DNA of 64,000 nt, from the NCBI GenBank assembly GCA_963846565.1, contig CAWJWL010000003.1, positions 496,001 through 560,000 of the forward strand. Reading direction: 5' to 3'. A model generated the notes under the pieces. That model was not told where the DNA came from. It searched no databases and saw only the letters and a list, made by a program, of their open reading frames with translations. This stretch comes from WHSW01 sp963846565. GTDB taxonomy: Bacteria > Actinomycetota > Thermoleophilia > Solirubrobacterales > 70-9. Numbering within the stretch: the stretch's first letter is position 1; every line of letters begins with the position of its first letter. Shown here piece after piece: positions 1-9,057 of this stretch. The translations under genes were made by a program, and so were the position numbers.

Positions 1-954
1 GCGTGCATCGACCCCCTCGCTCCCGGCCTCTACCTCGCCGATCACGCCTACGTCTCGCCGAGGGCGGACGACGCCCGCTTTTTGCCGTGGCTCCTCGACG
101 TCGTCCGCGAGCGTGACGTCGACGCGATCCTCTCCGGCGTCGAGCCCGTACTCGAGGAGCTCGCCGGCGCCGCGGCTGAGATCGCGCGGGAAACGGGCGC
201 GAAGGCGATCGTCAGCGAGCCGCGGGTGCTCGCGATCGGGGCAGACAAGCAGCTGACCGCCGAGTGGCTTCGCGAGCGTGGCCTGAACGCGCCCGACAGC
301 GCCCCCGCGTCCGACGCCGCGGCAGTCGAGGCCCTCGTGCGCGCGCACGGCTTTCCTCTGATCGCGAAGCCGCGGGCCGGCAAGGGCGCGCAGGGCGTGC
401 TGACCGTCGACGGCGCGGCCGCGCTCGCCTACGCGCAGTCGCTCTCCGGCCACGTGATTCAACAGCTGCTCGGGCAGGCGAGCGAGGAGTACACGGTCGG
501 CTGCTTTTGCGACCGCGACGGCGTCGTTCAGGGCGCGATGACGATGAGGCGCGAGCTCGCGTCCGGGACGACCGTGCGCGCCCGCGCCGTCGATGCTCCC
601 GCCGTGCGCGATCAGGCCGTCGCGATCGTCGAAGCGCTGCAACCGACGGGTCCCTGCAACGTCCAGCTCCGCATGCACGAGGGCGAGCCCGTCGCCTTCG
701 AGCTCAACATCCGCTTCTCGGGAACGACGCCCGCGCGCGCCCGTCTCGGCTTCAACGAGGTAGCCACCGCCCTCGAGCATCTCGTCCGCGGGCGGCCCTC
801 GGCCGCAATGCCGGAGGTCACCGACGGCCTCGTCCTCCGCTACTGGAACGAGGTCTACGTCGACCCCGCGTCGGCCGATGAGCTCGCGGCGACGAAGCGG
901 CTCGACCGGCCCGCCGATGCCCGTGCCGAGGTCGAGGACTGGGGCTCCGGTTGA
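1..954 (+). CDS. ATP-grasp domain protein (carbamoyl-phosphate-synthase-like), 5' end outside window
   Basis: The frame is open from base 1, so the gene begins upstream; an internal TTG at 82 is not needed as a start. The visible part runs from a pre-ATP-grasp Rossmann-like segment into an ATP-grasp fold: a basic strand (PLIAKPRAGKGAQGV), a VIQQLL/EEYTVG segment, and the metal-binding end FELNIRFSGTTPARA. Enzymes of this fold ligate a carboxylate to an amine using ATP; the substrate cannot be read from sequence. The stop overlaps the next start (TTGA), so it is co-transcribed with an SDR and a sugar aminotransferase. A role in making or decorating an unusual sugar is inferred. It is too short to be a full CarB. 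Confidence 0.8.
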   Translation, partial: ACIDPLAPGLYLADHAYVSPRADDARFLPWLLDVVRERDVDAILSGVEPVLEELAGAAAEIARETGAKAIVSEPRVLAIGADKQLTAEWLRERGLNAPDSAPASDAAAVEALVRAHGFPLIAKPRAGKGAQGVLTVDGAAALAYAQSLSGHVIQQLLGQASEEYTVGCFCDRDGVVQGAMTMRRELASGTTVRARAVDAPAVRDQAVAIVEALQPTGPCNVQLRMHEGEPVAFELNIRFSGTTPARARLGFNEVATALEHLVRGRPSAAMPEVTDGLVLRYWNEVYVDPASADELAATKRLDRPADARAEVEDWGSG

Positions 955-1826
955 GGATCCTGATCACGGGAGCGTCCGGATTCCTCGGCCGGGCGGTCGC
1001 GCGCCGGCTCCTCGCCGCGGGGAACGAGGTCGTCGGCGTGGCTCGCAGCGCCGGCAACGATGAGCTCGCGGAGTGGGCGGAGGTCGACCTCTCGAGGCCG
1101 GACGCAGCCGACGCTTTGGCTCGCCTTGCGCCGTGTGAGGCGGTCGTCCACGCGGCCGCCGAGATCGCCTACGACCTCGACGCGCCCGGGGCGGTCGCCG
1201 GCAACTGCGTAGGCACCCAGGCGGCGCTCAGCGCGGCGCTTCGGTGGCAGAGCTCTGCCCTCGTCTACATCTCGAGCATCGGCGTCATCGGCGTTCCGAC
1301 CGAGCTCCCGGTCACCGAGGACCATCCGGTCGCCCCGCCGACCGGCTACCACGCGGCGAAGCTGTTCGGCGAGCACCTGATGAAGCTCGCCTCGGATGGC
1401 GGCCTGCGCACCGTCTCGCTCCGGCTCACGGCGCCCGTCGGCGCCGGCATGCCCCCGCCGCGGATCCTCCCCACGTTCGTCGCCGCGGCGACCTCCGGGC
1501 GGCTGCTCGAGGTTGCCGGAGGCGGGACCCGGTCGCAGAACTACGTCGACGTCCGCGATGCGGCCGCCGCCGTGGAGGCAGCGCTCGCAGGGGGATCCGG
1601 GGTCGTCAACGTGGGCGGCGCCGCGAGCATCACCAACCTCGAGCTGGCGCGGCTCTGCGTCGAGGAGACCGGCTCATCCTCGGTGATCGAGACCCGCGGC
1701 ATCGACGCCCAGGAGGGCGTGCGGTGGGAGATCTCGCTCGCTCGCGCTGCCGCGCAACTCTCCTACGCACCCGCGTATAGCCTCTCCGACTCGATCGCGA
1801 GCATCGCCGAGGAGGCCGGCGAGTGA
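951..1826 (+). CDS. NAD(P)-dependent epimerase/dehydratase (extended SDR)
   Basis: A 291-residue SDR. The N-terminal Rossmann motif reads TGASGFLG, the catalytic serine region is YISSIG and the catalytic pair is YHAAK. Extended SDRs of this size usually act on nucleotide-linked sugars (epimerisation, dehydration or 4-reduction); substrate unknown. It starts at TTG with a 4-base overlap with the ATP-grasp gene, and its TGA touches the ATG of the wecE-like gene, so the three form one operon. The pairing with a 4-aminotransferase suggests a nucleotide-sugar substrate. Confidence 0.85.
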   Translation: MRILITGASGFLGRAVARRLLAAGNEVVGVARSAGNDELAEWAEVDLSRPDAADALARLAPCEAVVHAAAEIAYDLDAPGAVAGNCVGTQAALSAALRWQSSALVYISSIGVIGVPTELPVTEDHPVAPPTGYHAAKLFGEHLMKLASDGGLRTVSLRLTAPVGAGMPPPRILPTFVAAATSGRLLEVAGGGTRSQNYVDVRDAAAAVEAALAGGSGVVNVGGAASITNLELARLCVEETGSSSVIETRGIDAQEGVRWEISLARAAAQLSYAPAYSLSDSIASIAEEAGE

Positions 1827-2974
1827 TGGACGAGATCCCCTTCAACCGCGCCTGCCTCGTCGGCACCGAGGGCGGCTACATCGAGGAAGCCGTCGCGCGT
1901 GGATGGCTGGCCGCCGGCGGGCATTTCTCCCAGCTGAGCGAGGAGTGGATCGCTGAGCGGACGGGCGCCGAGCGCGCGCTGCTCACCCACTCCTGCACCG
2001 CGGCCCTCGAGGGGGCTGCCGTGCTCTCCGGGATCGGCCCGGGCGACGAGGTGATCATGCCCTCGTTCACGTTCGTCACCTCGGCGACGGCTTTCGCCAT
2101 CCACGGCGCCCTCCCGGTGTTCGTCGACATCGACCCGGCGACGCTCAACATCGACCCGGAGAGGGTGCGCGAGGCGATCACGCCGGCGACGAAGGCGATC
2201 GTCGCCGTTCACTACGCCGGCGTCGGCTGCGACATGGACGCGCTGACGGAGATTGCGCGCGAGCACGATCTCGTCCTCATCGAGGACGCCGCCCAGGGCC
2301 TGCTCGCCGACCGCGGGGGCCAGGCGCTCGGGACCTTCGGGGACTTCGGTTCGATCAGCTTCCACGAGACCAAGAACGTCACGTGCGGCGAGGGCGGTGC
2401 CCTGCTCGTCAACGACGCGGCAATGGTCGAGCGGGCTGAGATCGTCTGGCAGAAGGGGACCAACCGGCGCCAGTTCGAGCGTGGTGAGGTCGAGCGCTAC
2501 ACGTGGGTCGACATCGGCTCCTCGTTCGGCCTCGGCGAGGTCGCGGCGGCCTTCCTCTGGGGCCAGCTCGAAGAGGCGGAGCGGATCACCGAGCGCCGGC
2601 TCGAGATCTGGTCGGAGTACGACGCGGCGCTGGGCGAGCTCGAAGGGGCCGGTCTGCTCCGCCGCCAGCGCATTCCTGCCGGCTGTCGCCACAACGGTCA
2701 CATGTACTACGTCCTCCTCCCCCGGGCCGAGGACCGCCCCGAGTTCCTCGCGCGACTGCGCGAGCGGGGCATCCTCGCCGTCTTCCATTACGTCCCCCTG
2801 CACACCTCCCCGGCGGGCATGAGGCTCGGACGCGCGGCCGGCGAGCTCCCGGTGACGGACGAGCTCAGCGCCCGCCTCGTCCGTCTGCCGCTCTGGGTCG
2901 ACCTCCCCGAGCCGGCGATCGCCCGGGTCATCGATGCCGTCGGTGACGCAGTGCGCACCCCGGCCTCCGGCTGA
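1826..2974 (+). CDS. wecE: dTDP-4-amino-4,6-dideoxygalactose transaminase (DegT/DnrJ/EryC1/StrS family)
   Basis: A PLP-dependent sugar aminotransferase that moves an amino group from glutamate to a 4-keto-6-deoxy nucleotide sugar. It follows E. coli WecE closely along its length: the N-terminal IPFNRACLVGTE, the EVIMPSFTFV segment, HYAGVGCDMD, the ED-AAQG loop, and SFHETKN with the PLP-binding lysine, then RYTWVDIGSS and VFHYVPLH near the C-terminus. The 382-residue length fits. The ATG at 1826 is preferred to the GTG just before it because WecE proteins start immediately before IPFN; GGAGG lies at 1811-1815. It likely feeds an aminodeoxy sugar to the glycosyltransferases downstream. Confidence 0.9.
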   Translation: MDEIPFNRACLVGTEGGYIEEAVARGWLAAGGHFSQLSEEWIAERTGAERALLTHSCTAALEGAAVLSGIGPGDEVIMPSFTFVTSATAFAIHGALPVFVDIDPATLNIDPERVREAITPATKAIVAVHYAGVGCDMDALTEIAREHDLVLIEDAAQGLLADRGGQALGTFGDFGSISFHETKNVTCGEGGALLVNDAAMVERAEIVWQKGTNRRQFERGEVERYTWVDIGSSFGLGEVAAAFLWGQLEEAERITERRLEIWSEYDAALGELEGAGLLRRQRIPAGCRHNGHMYYVLLPRAEDRPEFLARLRERGILAVFHYVPLHTSPAGMRLGRAAGELPVTDELSARLVRLPLWVDLPEPAIARVIDAVGDAVRTPASG

Positions 2975-2983
2975 CGGCTCCGC

Positions 2984-4087
2984 TCAGGCGAGCTCGTCGT
3001 AAAGGCGCGCGTAGGCCTCGACGAACCGCTCGACCGAGAACGCGCGCGCCCGAGCGCGGCACGTCTCGGCTATCCCGGGGGTCTCCGCCAGCGCCAGCGC
3101 CTCGTCGATGACCGCTGCGAGCGCGCCGGGCTCCGGCTCGTCGAAGAGGCGGCCGTAGGCGGGGTCGGCGACGATCTCGGGGATCGCCCCGTCGTTCGCC
3201 CCGACGACCGGGGTTCCGCAGGCCAGCGACTCGACCAGGACGAGTCCGAATGCCTCGTCGAAGGACGGCAGGACGGTGATCCAGGCGTCGCGGTAGACGT
3301 CGGCGATCGTCGCGGGCTCGGGGTCGATCAGGTCGATCCACTCGTGCGTCGCATCGACGACCGGGGCTCCCGGGCCGACCGGCTTTGAGAGGACGAGGCG
3401 GACGTCCGGCCGCTCGCGGCGGAGGATTGCGATCGCCTCGATCAGGAGGTCGACGCGCTTGCGGGCGTCGGCGATGCTGGCCAGGCAGAGGACCTTCGGC
3501 GAATCCGACCGTTCGCGCTCAGAGCGGAAGTCGCCCAGATCGACTCCCGGGTAGATCACGCGAGCGTCGTCGCGGCCGAACTGCTCGGCGATCCGCGCCG
3601 CGGCGGCCGTACTGAGCGCGGTGACCACATCCGCGCCGCCGAGCGCCCGTGCCTGCAGCCGGCGCCAGACCCGACGCCGGTGGACGCCGGGACGCCGGGG
3701 CATCCCCATCGCCGAGAACACATGCCGGCGCCCGGTTCGCCTCGCCCAGCCCGCTGCGACGAGCGCATCGGCCGGGTAGGCGGAGTGGACGAGGTCGAAC
3801 TCCCGCTCGCGCAGGGTCCGGCGCGTGGCGGGCAGGTGGAGCAGATACTCGCCGGCAAGACCGAGCTGAAAGCGTTGACCGCGCGGCCGCCGGTTGAGGA
3901 CCACCTCGAAGCCATCCTCGCTCCGGACCTCGTCGGCTCCGCTGTGGCTCGTGATCAGGGTCGGCCGTAGGCCGCCGGCCGCGAGCCCGGTCCCGAGATC
4001 GTGGAGAAACCGCTCGGAGCCCCGGCGGACCTCAGGCCAGTAGACCGGGTGCAGGAGGGCGACCCGGAGGGCCCGGTCGGCGCTCAT
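2984..4087 (-). CDS. Glycosyltransferase family 4
   Basis: A 367-residue GT-B glycosyltransferase. The N-terminal domain starts with VALLHPVYWPEVRRGSERF, typical of GT4 acceptor domains; the C-terminal half has the nucleotide-sugar motif E-A-F-G-L-V-L-V-E (EX7E) followed by ACGTPVVGA. It likely adds a hexose or pentose to a lipid-linked glycan on the inner membrane face. ATG at 4087 overlaps the stop of the preceding gene (ATGA), which fixes the start; the frame stays open upstream but that part is Arg-rich non-coding translation. Donor and acceptor unknown. Confidence 0.88.
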   Translation of the reverse strand: MSADRALRVALLHPVYWPEVRRGSERFLHDLGTGLAAGGLRPTLITSHSGADEVRSEDGFEVVLNRRPRGQRFQLGLAGEYLLHLPATRRTLREREFDLVHSAYPADALVAAGWARRTGRRHVFSAMGMPRRPGVHRRRVWRRLQARALGGADVVTALSTAAAARIAEQFGRDDARVIYPGVDLGDFRSERERSDSPKVLCLASIADARKRVDLLIEAIAILRRERPDVRLVLSKPVGPGAPVVDATHEWIDLIDPEPATIADVYRDAWITVLPSFDEAFGLVLVESLACGTPVVGANDGAIPEIVADPAYGRLFDEPEPGALAAVIDEALALAETPGIAETCRARARAFSVERFVEAYARLYDELA

Positions 4088-6222
4088 GTCGTCGAGGAAC
4101 GCAGGCCTCCGGCCGGGGCGGTCGCCTCGGTTGCCTGGCCGGCTCTTCCGGCGCCGTCGATCAAGCGAACCAGGCGCGCTGTCTCGTCGTCGACGTTCGC
4201 GTTGGCGCAGACCCACTCCCTGGCTGCGGCACCCATCGCCCGGCGGCTCTCGAGTGGCTGCGCCAGCAGCTCGGCGATCGCGGCCCCGAGCGCCTCTGGG
4301 TCGTGCGGTGGGACCAGGCGGCCCCAGTCGTCGCCGATCATCTCCGGGACGCCGACCTCGTCGGTGCCGACGACCATCAGCTCGAGGGCCATCGCCTCCT
4401 TGACTACCACCGGCATCGAGTCGCGATCACCGTTTCGGGCGATCACGGCGGGCATCGCGAGCAGATCCCCGCCCTCGATCACCTCCTGGACGCGTTCGCT
4501 CTCGAGCGCGCCGAGGAACTCGACCTTCCCGCCCAGGTCGGCCTGCTCCACGAGGCGGGCGAGATCCTCGCGCAGCGGACCGTCGCCGACGATCCTGAGA
4601 CGGTCCAGCGGCGCTTCACCTTCGAGCCAACCCGCAGCCGCGATCAGGTCGGCGAACCCCTTCTTCTCGACGAGCCGGCCGACCGCGACCACCGTGCGTC
4701 CGCCGGCAAGGGGCCGGCGCCGGAGGAAGCGCGCGCAATCCACGCCCATCACGATCTTGTCCAAGCGTGCCCCGATCTCGGGACCGAACTGCTCGCGCAG
4801 ATAGCGGACGTTGTAGTCGCACCCGGTCGTGATCAGGTCCGCCCCCTCGAGCTTCTCCCGCAGGTTCGCCGGCGAGACGAAGATGTCGTAAGCGTGAGCG
4901 GTGACGCTGTAGGGGGTTGCGAGCAGGCGGTGAAGCCGCATCGCGTCAAGCGCCGAGACGCCCGCGAAGTGTGCGTGGAGGTGGTCGCCGCGAGACAGCC
5001 GGCCGGCGAGCAGGGCGACCGAGTACAGCCGGGTGGGGACCTCGCCACCCGCATGCCAACGGCGCCTGCTCCTGAGGTCGGCGAGCGCTCGCCCGGGGTG
5101 GCGAACACACAGCCGCAAGGCCCCGAGGACTCGTGAGATCGCGGAGTCGTCCTCGCGATAGCGGACGTCGAGCCCTCGCGTCGCGCCCAGCAGCGGGCGT
5201 TCCGGGCGGGTGATGGCCTCGATCCGCACGTTCCGGCCGAGGCGTTGGATCGCTCGCGCCTCTCCCCCGATGAACGTCTCCGAGATCCGCGGAAAGCTGT
5301 CCGCCATGACCACGATCGACCCTCCGCGCGGCGGCCGCTCGCGCGCCGCGTTCGATCCAAGGTGGCCCCACCAGGTCGCCGCGATCACCGGCCCGTCGAC
5401 GAGCTTGAACCGGGCGCGCTCGAACTGCCCGGCGAGGGCCCACCGCAGCGCTCCAACGGGGGAGCGCACAAGGCCGCGAGCGAGCCCGGGGCGAGGACCC
5501 GAACCCGGATATCGACGGTTGAGCCAAGCCGCACCTCGAGCCGTGCGAGCGGTCTGGCGCAGCAGACCGCCCAGCCGCTCGCGGTGCTGATGCCGGACGC
5601 TCGCCCGAGGTTGATAGTCGAGCGTCCAGCCACTGGCCTGCAGGCGCCAGCAGAAGTCGCCGTCCCCCCCGGAGCGGATGCCTTCCTGGAAGCCGCCCAG
5701 CCGCTGCCATGCCTCCCGCCGAACGAGCAGGTTCGCCGTCACCGCCGTGGGTCGAAACGGGTGGCGACGGTTCGCGTCCTGATCGAGCATCCCCCTTGCG
5801 TTCGCGTAGCGCACGAAAAGCCCGTTGCCAACCCCGACGACCTCCCCGGCGACGGCGCCGGCCTCCGGGGACGGCGCCGGGTCGAAGTACGCGTCCAGCA
5901 GGTCCGGCGCGGGGTCGCAATCCGCGTCGATGAACAGAAGCCAGGGGTGGCGGCCGTGCGCGGCGCCGACGTTTCGGGCGTAGTAGGAAGAGGCGTGGTC
6001 GGGCGCCGCGACGATCTCGATCCCGGCTGAATCGATCGAGGCCAGCGACCCGGTTCGGGTGTTGTCGGCGATCACGATCTGATCCGTCGGCTCTCGCCGC
6101 AGACCCCGCAACGAGTCGATCAACCGGCCGGCCTGCGCGCGACTGCCGGCGAACGGAACGACGACTGTGATCGGCGGGCGCGACGGGACGGCGCCGGCCG
6201 CCGACCGATCTGCCGCACTCAA
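4084..6222 (-). CDS. Two-domain GT2-GT4 fusion glycosyltransferase
   Basis: A 712-residue protein with two transferases in one chain. Residues ~10-300 are GT-A/GT2: TVVVPFAGS, a DxD-like FIDADCD and the late GDGDFCWRLQ motif. Residues ~320-700 are GT-B/GT4: VVMADSFPRISETFIGGE, VAVGRLVEKKGF and SMPVVVKEAMALELMVVGTD (a variant EX7E). The start is TTG at 6222, overlapping the methyltransferase stop (TTGA); the longer upstream frame is not coding. The GT2 half is closely similar to the separate GT2 gene at 34725-35609. A bifunctional enzyme adding two successive sugars is the simplest reading. Confidence 0.85.
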   Translation of the reverse strand: MSAADRSAAGAVPSRPPITVVVPFAGSRAQAGRLIDSLRGLRREPTDQIVIADNTRTGSLASIDSAGIEIVAAPDHASSYYARNVGAAHGRHPWLLFIDADCDPAPDLLDAYFDPAPSPEAGAVAGEVVGVGNGLFVRYANARGMLDQDANRRHPFRPTAVTANLLVRREAWQRLGGFQEGIRSGGDGDFCWRLQASGWTLDYQPRASVRHQHRERLGGLLRQTARTARGAAWLNRRYPGSGPRPGLARGLVRSPVGALRWALAGQFERARFKLVDGPVIAATWWGHLGSNAARERPPRGGSIVVMADSFPRISETFIGGEARAIQRLGRNVRIEAITRPERPLLGATRGLDVRYREDDSAISRVLGALRLCVRHPGRALADLRSRRRWHAGGEVPTRLYSVALLAGRLSRGDHLHAHFAGVSALDAMRLHRLLATPYSVTAHAYDIFVSPANLREKLEGADLITTGCDYNVRYLREQFGPEIGARLDKIVMGVDCARFLRRRPLAGGRTVVAVGRLVEKKGFADLIAAAGWLEGEAPLDRLRIVGDGPLREDLARLVEQADLGGKVEFLGALESERVQEVIEGGDLLAMPAVIARNGDRDSMPVVVKEAMALELMVVGTDEVGVPEMIGDDWGRLVPPHDPEALGAAIAELLAQPLESRRAMGAAAREWVCANANVDDETARLVRLIDGAGRAGQATEATAPAGGLRSSTT

Positions 6223-7013
6223 GCCTGTAGCCGAACCCGCATGCAATAGGAGTAGCGCACCAGTGGTCGCGCCCGCCGCTCGATCGCCGCGTCCGCTCTG
6301 ACCAGCGCCCGGCCCAAGCGCCCGCGCCGCCCCTCGAGGAAGTGCCGTTCGGCCAGATGGAAGAAGAGGAAGATGGGGAAGTCGGCCGTGCACCCCGGGA
6401 ACGCTTGCCGGAGCACGGCCATGTCGGGCTCCGCCAGCGGGTGCTCGTCGTCGGTGCCGATCCGTGATCTCCCGCACCGGCCGAGAATCGACCGGCCGAG
6501 GTTCAGGGCGGGGTTCAACGCCGAGGTCTCCATGAACGAGCCACGTCCGCCGGGCTTGAGGATGCGGCGCATCTCCACAGCCGCGGCGGGCAGGTCGAGA
6601 TGATGGAGAGCCCACTGGCCGACGATGGCATCGAACGTGTCGTCGGGCAGCCCCGTGTCCTCGGCCGGGGCGGCTCGGAAGTCCACCTCCGCCTCGGGGC
6701 GAAACCGTTCGACTCGCTGCCTCGCGATCGCCACCTGGGCGCCCGAGATATCGAGGCCCGTCACCCGGGCGCCGCGGTCGATCAGAGCGAGGCTGAGATC
6801 TCCGGCGCCACAGGCGAGGTCGAGCACGCGCGCACCGTCCAGCGGCTCGACCGCATCGAGGATCGAGGCAATGACCCGCCGGTCGAGCTCATTGGCCTGG
6901 GCGTGCGGCGGCATCCGCGCTGCGTCAAGGGCGCGGGCATCGGCGTCGTAGAAGGCACGCTCACGCTCGCGAACGTCCTCGCCCCGATCCTTGTCACTCA
7001 CTGGTTCCGACAT
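6219..7013 (-). CDS. Class I SAM-dependent methyltransferase
   Basis: A 264-residue Methyltransf_11-type protein. Motif I is VLDLACGAGDLS, followed by VTGLDIS (acidic end of strand 2) and a post-I region FDAIVGQWALHHL. Such enzymes methylate small molecules or sugars; the target is not readable. ATG at 7013 is the natural start, with MSEPVSDKD leading into the helical cap. It is the first gene of a leftward run with the GT2-GT4 fusion and the GT4, linked by 4-base overlaps, so sugar or glycan methylation is likely (inference). Confidence 0.83.
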   Translation of the reverse strand: MSEPVSDKDRGEDVRERERAFYDADARALDAARMPPHAQANELDRRVIASILDAVEPLDGARVLDLACGAGDLSLALIDRGARVTGLDISGAQVAIARQRVERFRPEAEVDFRAAPAEDTGLPDDTFDAIVGQWALHHLDLPAAAVEMRRILKPGGRGSFMETSALNPALNLGRSILGRCGRSRIGTDDEHPLAEPDMAVLRQAFPGCTADFPIFLFFHLAERHFLEGRRGRLGRALVRADAAIERRARPLVRYSYCMRVRLQA

Positions 7014-7024
7014 CGGCCGATCGG

Positions 7025-7306
7025 CTAACGCCGGACGACGTGGACGTCTTGGCCTCCGAGCGGCGACTCGATCGTCACACCCGGCAGGCCTCGATCGTAG
7101 CTCTCGATGCGCTCGAAGTCCCGGGTGAGCCGGCTGACGGCCGCTTCGGGATCGTAGGCGTCGCGGTCGGCCGGTGAGTCCCGGTCCGGGCGAAGGCGCT
7201 CGACGAGGTCGAATCCGCGCACCGCGACCCGGCTGACTGGAGCCTGGACAACCCTGGGCGCGCTCGTCAAAGCCCGCTTCGTGATTTTCGAGATCGCGGA
7301 TGGCAC
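7025..7306 (-). CDS. Small hypothetical protein
   Basis: A 93-residue open frame with protein-like composition (basic N-terminus, acidic centre, ending DVHVVRR). It lies 11 bp upstream of the methyltransferase and reads the same way. The GTG at 7306 is the best start; a later TTG near 7269 is possible and no clear ribosome site is visible. No family recognised. It fills the gap between the methyltransferase and the divergent polymerase gene, and could be a small partner or a chance frame. Confidence 0.45.
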   Translation of the reverse strand: MPSAISKITKRALTSAPRVVQAPVSRVAVRGFDLVERLRPDRDSPADRDAYDPEAAVSRLTRDFERIESYDRGLPGVTIESPLGGQDVHVVRR

Positions 7307-7341
7307 GCCGAGTGGGATGCTGCGAGCCAGTATCGTAGGGC

Positions 7342-9057
7342 GTGGCGAGAGCGCCCGATGACATTGCCTTGTTGAGCGCACCCGACACGCACCGCCACTC
7401 CGCTCCTGTTCTGCTCGCGCTCGGGGCGACGGCGGTGTGGACTGTCCTTTTCGGGGCGCGCTTCGCCGGCGTCGGGGACGTACCGGGAGCCTCCTTCGTT
7501 CTGATCGGAGTGCCGGTATGCGTCCTCGCCTACGCGCTGGTCCCCCAGCACCGGGCCCCGGCAGTTGCCGCCGCGGCCGGCACGATCGTCCTCGTCATCG
7601 TGGCGGCCGCCGTCGCACCGATCATCGTCGCCTCGCCCGTGATCGCCGTCGCCCCCTTGGGCCTGCTCATCGGCGCGGTCGCGTGCACCCGTTTCCCGGC
7701 CTCGGCGACGCTGGCCGTCTTCTTCCTCTCGGGGACCTACGGCAGCCTCGAGGCCTTCACCGGCCTGCCGGGAGCCCTGCTGATCGACGTCCTCCTCGGG
7801 GGACTCTGGGTTGGCGTCATCCTCTCGCGGATCAGCGGGTCGGACAGGCTCGAGCTCCCGATCTGGCCCGCGATCGCGGCGCTCGCCGCCTACGCGGGGG
7901 TCACGCTGTTCCAGGTTCTCGCGGGCGACAACCTGAACACGGGCTTCCTCAGCTTTCGCCTGAGCACCTGGTACATGCTCGCGTTGCTGCTGATCGCGTA
8001 TGCGGGCTGGGACCGCGCGGTGTACGAGCGGATCGCGAAGGGAGTCATAGCGATCATCGGGCTCGTCGCCGCGTACGCCACGCTGCGGTGGTTCATCGGG
8101 CCGGCCGGCGTCGAGCGCGATTTGGCGATCCAGGTCGGCGGCGCGTACAACTTCGTCGAAGGCGACCTTCGCGTCGTCGGCTCGTTCAGCTCGGGCCACC
8201 AACTCGGGTTCTGGACCGCGGCGATGGCGCCATTCGCGCTCGCCGCCACGCTCGGGTTCACAGGGCGCTGGCAGCTGATCTCAGGCGCCGCCTTCGTCGC
8301 GGTGGTCTTCGCGGTCCTTGCCTCGGAGGTGCGCGGAGCGATGGTTGGCCTGGTGCTGGGTCTGGGGATGGTTCTCGTTCTCTCCCAGCTCACCCGCAGC
8401 TCGCCCGGCTTGGGGCTCGGCCGGACAATTGTCGTCGGCAGCCTCGCCGTCGCCATCCTCGCCGGCTCGCTCCTGTTCACCTCGGGCGCCGAGGACAGGC
8501 TCGAGCGCTATACGAACATCCTCACGCCCGAGGACGACCCCGCGTACGTGGTCCGCCAGGAGAAGTGGAGCGAGGCGGTCGCCGACCTCGACGAGCATCC
8601 ATTCGGCCGCGGCATCGGGACCGCGAGCCTGAACGCCGCGTTGCGGAGTCCGTTTCTGTCGATCGCCAGCAACAGCCTCGACAGCTCTTACCTGAAGATT
8701 GCGTTCGAGCAGGGCCTCGCGGTGATGATCTTCTTCGCGTTCGTCCTCGTCGGGTTGACCCTCACGCTCGCGATCGCGGCGGTTCGCTCGCGGGATCGGT
8801 TAGCCGGCCCGGTCGGCATCGGTGCAGCCGGCGCCCTCACGTCCACCATCATCCTGCTCTACAGCGGTATCTACATCGAGGACGTGATCACGCTCAGCGT
8901 GTGGCTAGTCGCCGGCCTCGGCGTCGCACTGCTGGTCCGCGAGCAGGCGGAGTCACGGCGCAACGCGATCGCCGAGCTCCCGGACGACCTCGATCAGGCC
9001 GGGCAAACCCCGTCGCGTCGCGGTGAGCTCCCTACGCCCGCTCAACAGCCTTCGTAG
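7342..9057 (+). CDS. O-antigen ligase/polymerase family membrane protein (Wzy/WaaL-like)
   Basis: A 571-residue protein with about 11-13 hydrophobic segments and, near residues 400-450, the periplasmic loop typical of the Wzy_C/O-antigen ligase family: RQEKWSEAV, then HPFGRGIGTAS. These proteins polymerise or transfer lipid-linked glycan units on the outer face of the membrane. GTG start. Its 3' end overlaps by 16 bases the convergent glycoside hydrolase gene. A second, distinct family member lies at 18752-20899, so polymerase and ligase roles may be split between them (inference). Confidence 0.85.
   Translation: MARAPDDIALLSAPDTHRHSAPVLLALGATAVWTVLFGARFAGVGDVPGASFVLIGVPVCVLAYALVPQHRAPAVAAAAGTIVLVIVAAAVAPIIVASPVIAVAPLGLLIGAVACTRFPASATLAVFFLSGTYGSLEAFTGLPGALLIDVLLGGLWVGVILSRISGSDRLELPIWPAIAALAAYAGVTLFQVLAGDNLNTGFLSFRLSTWYMLALLLIAYAGWDRAVYERIAKGVIAIIGLVAAYATLRWFIGPAGVERDLAIQVGGAYNFVEGDLRVVGSFSSGHQLGFWTAAMAPFALAATLGFTGRWQLISGAAFVAVVFAVLASEVRGAMVGLVLGLGMVLVLSQLTRSSPGLGLGRTIVVGSLAVAILAGSLLFTSGAEDRLERYTNILTPEDDPAYVVRQEKWSEAVADLDEHPFGRGIGTASLNAALRSPFLSIASNSLDSSYLKIAFEQGLAVMIFFAFVLVGLTLTLAIAAVRSRDRLAGPVGIGAAGALTSTIILLYSGIYIEDVITLSVWLVAGLGVALLVREQAESRRNAIAELPDDLDQAGQTPSRRGELPTPAQQPS

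Noticed and set aside
6223..6615. Upstream extension of the GT2-GT4 fusion frame
   Set aside because: The extra 130 residues are Arg/Pro-rich and overlap the methyltransferase on the same strand in another frame; the TTGA overlap marks the true start.
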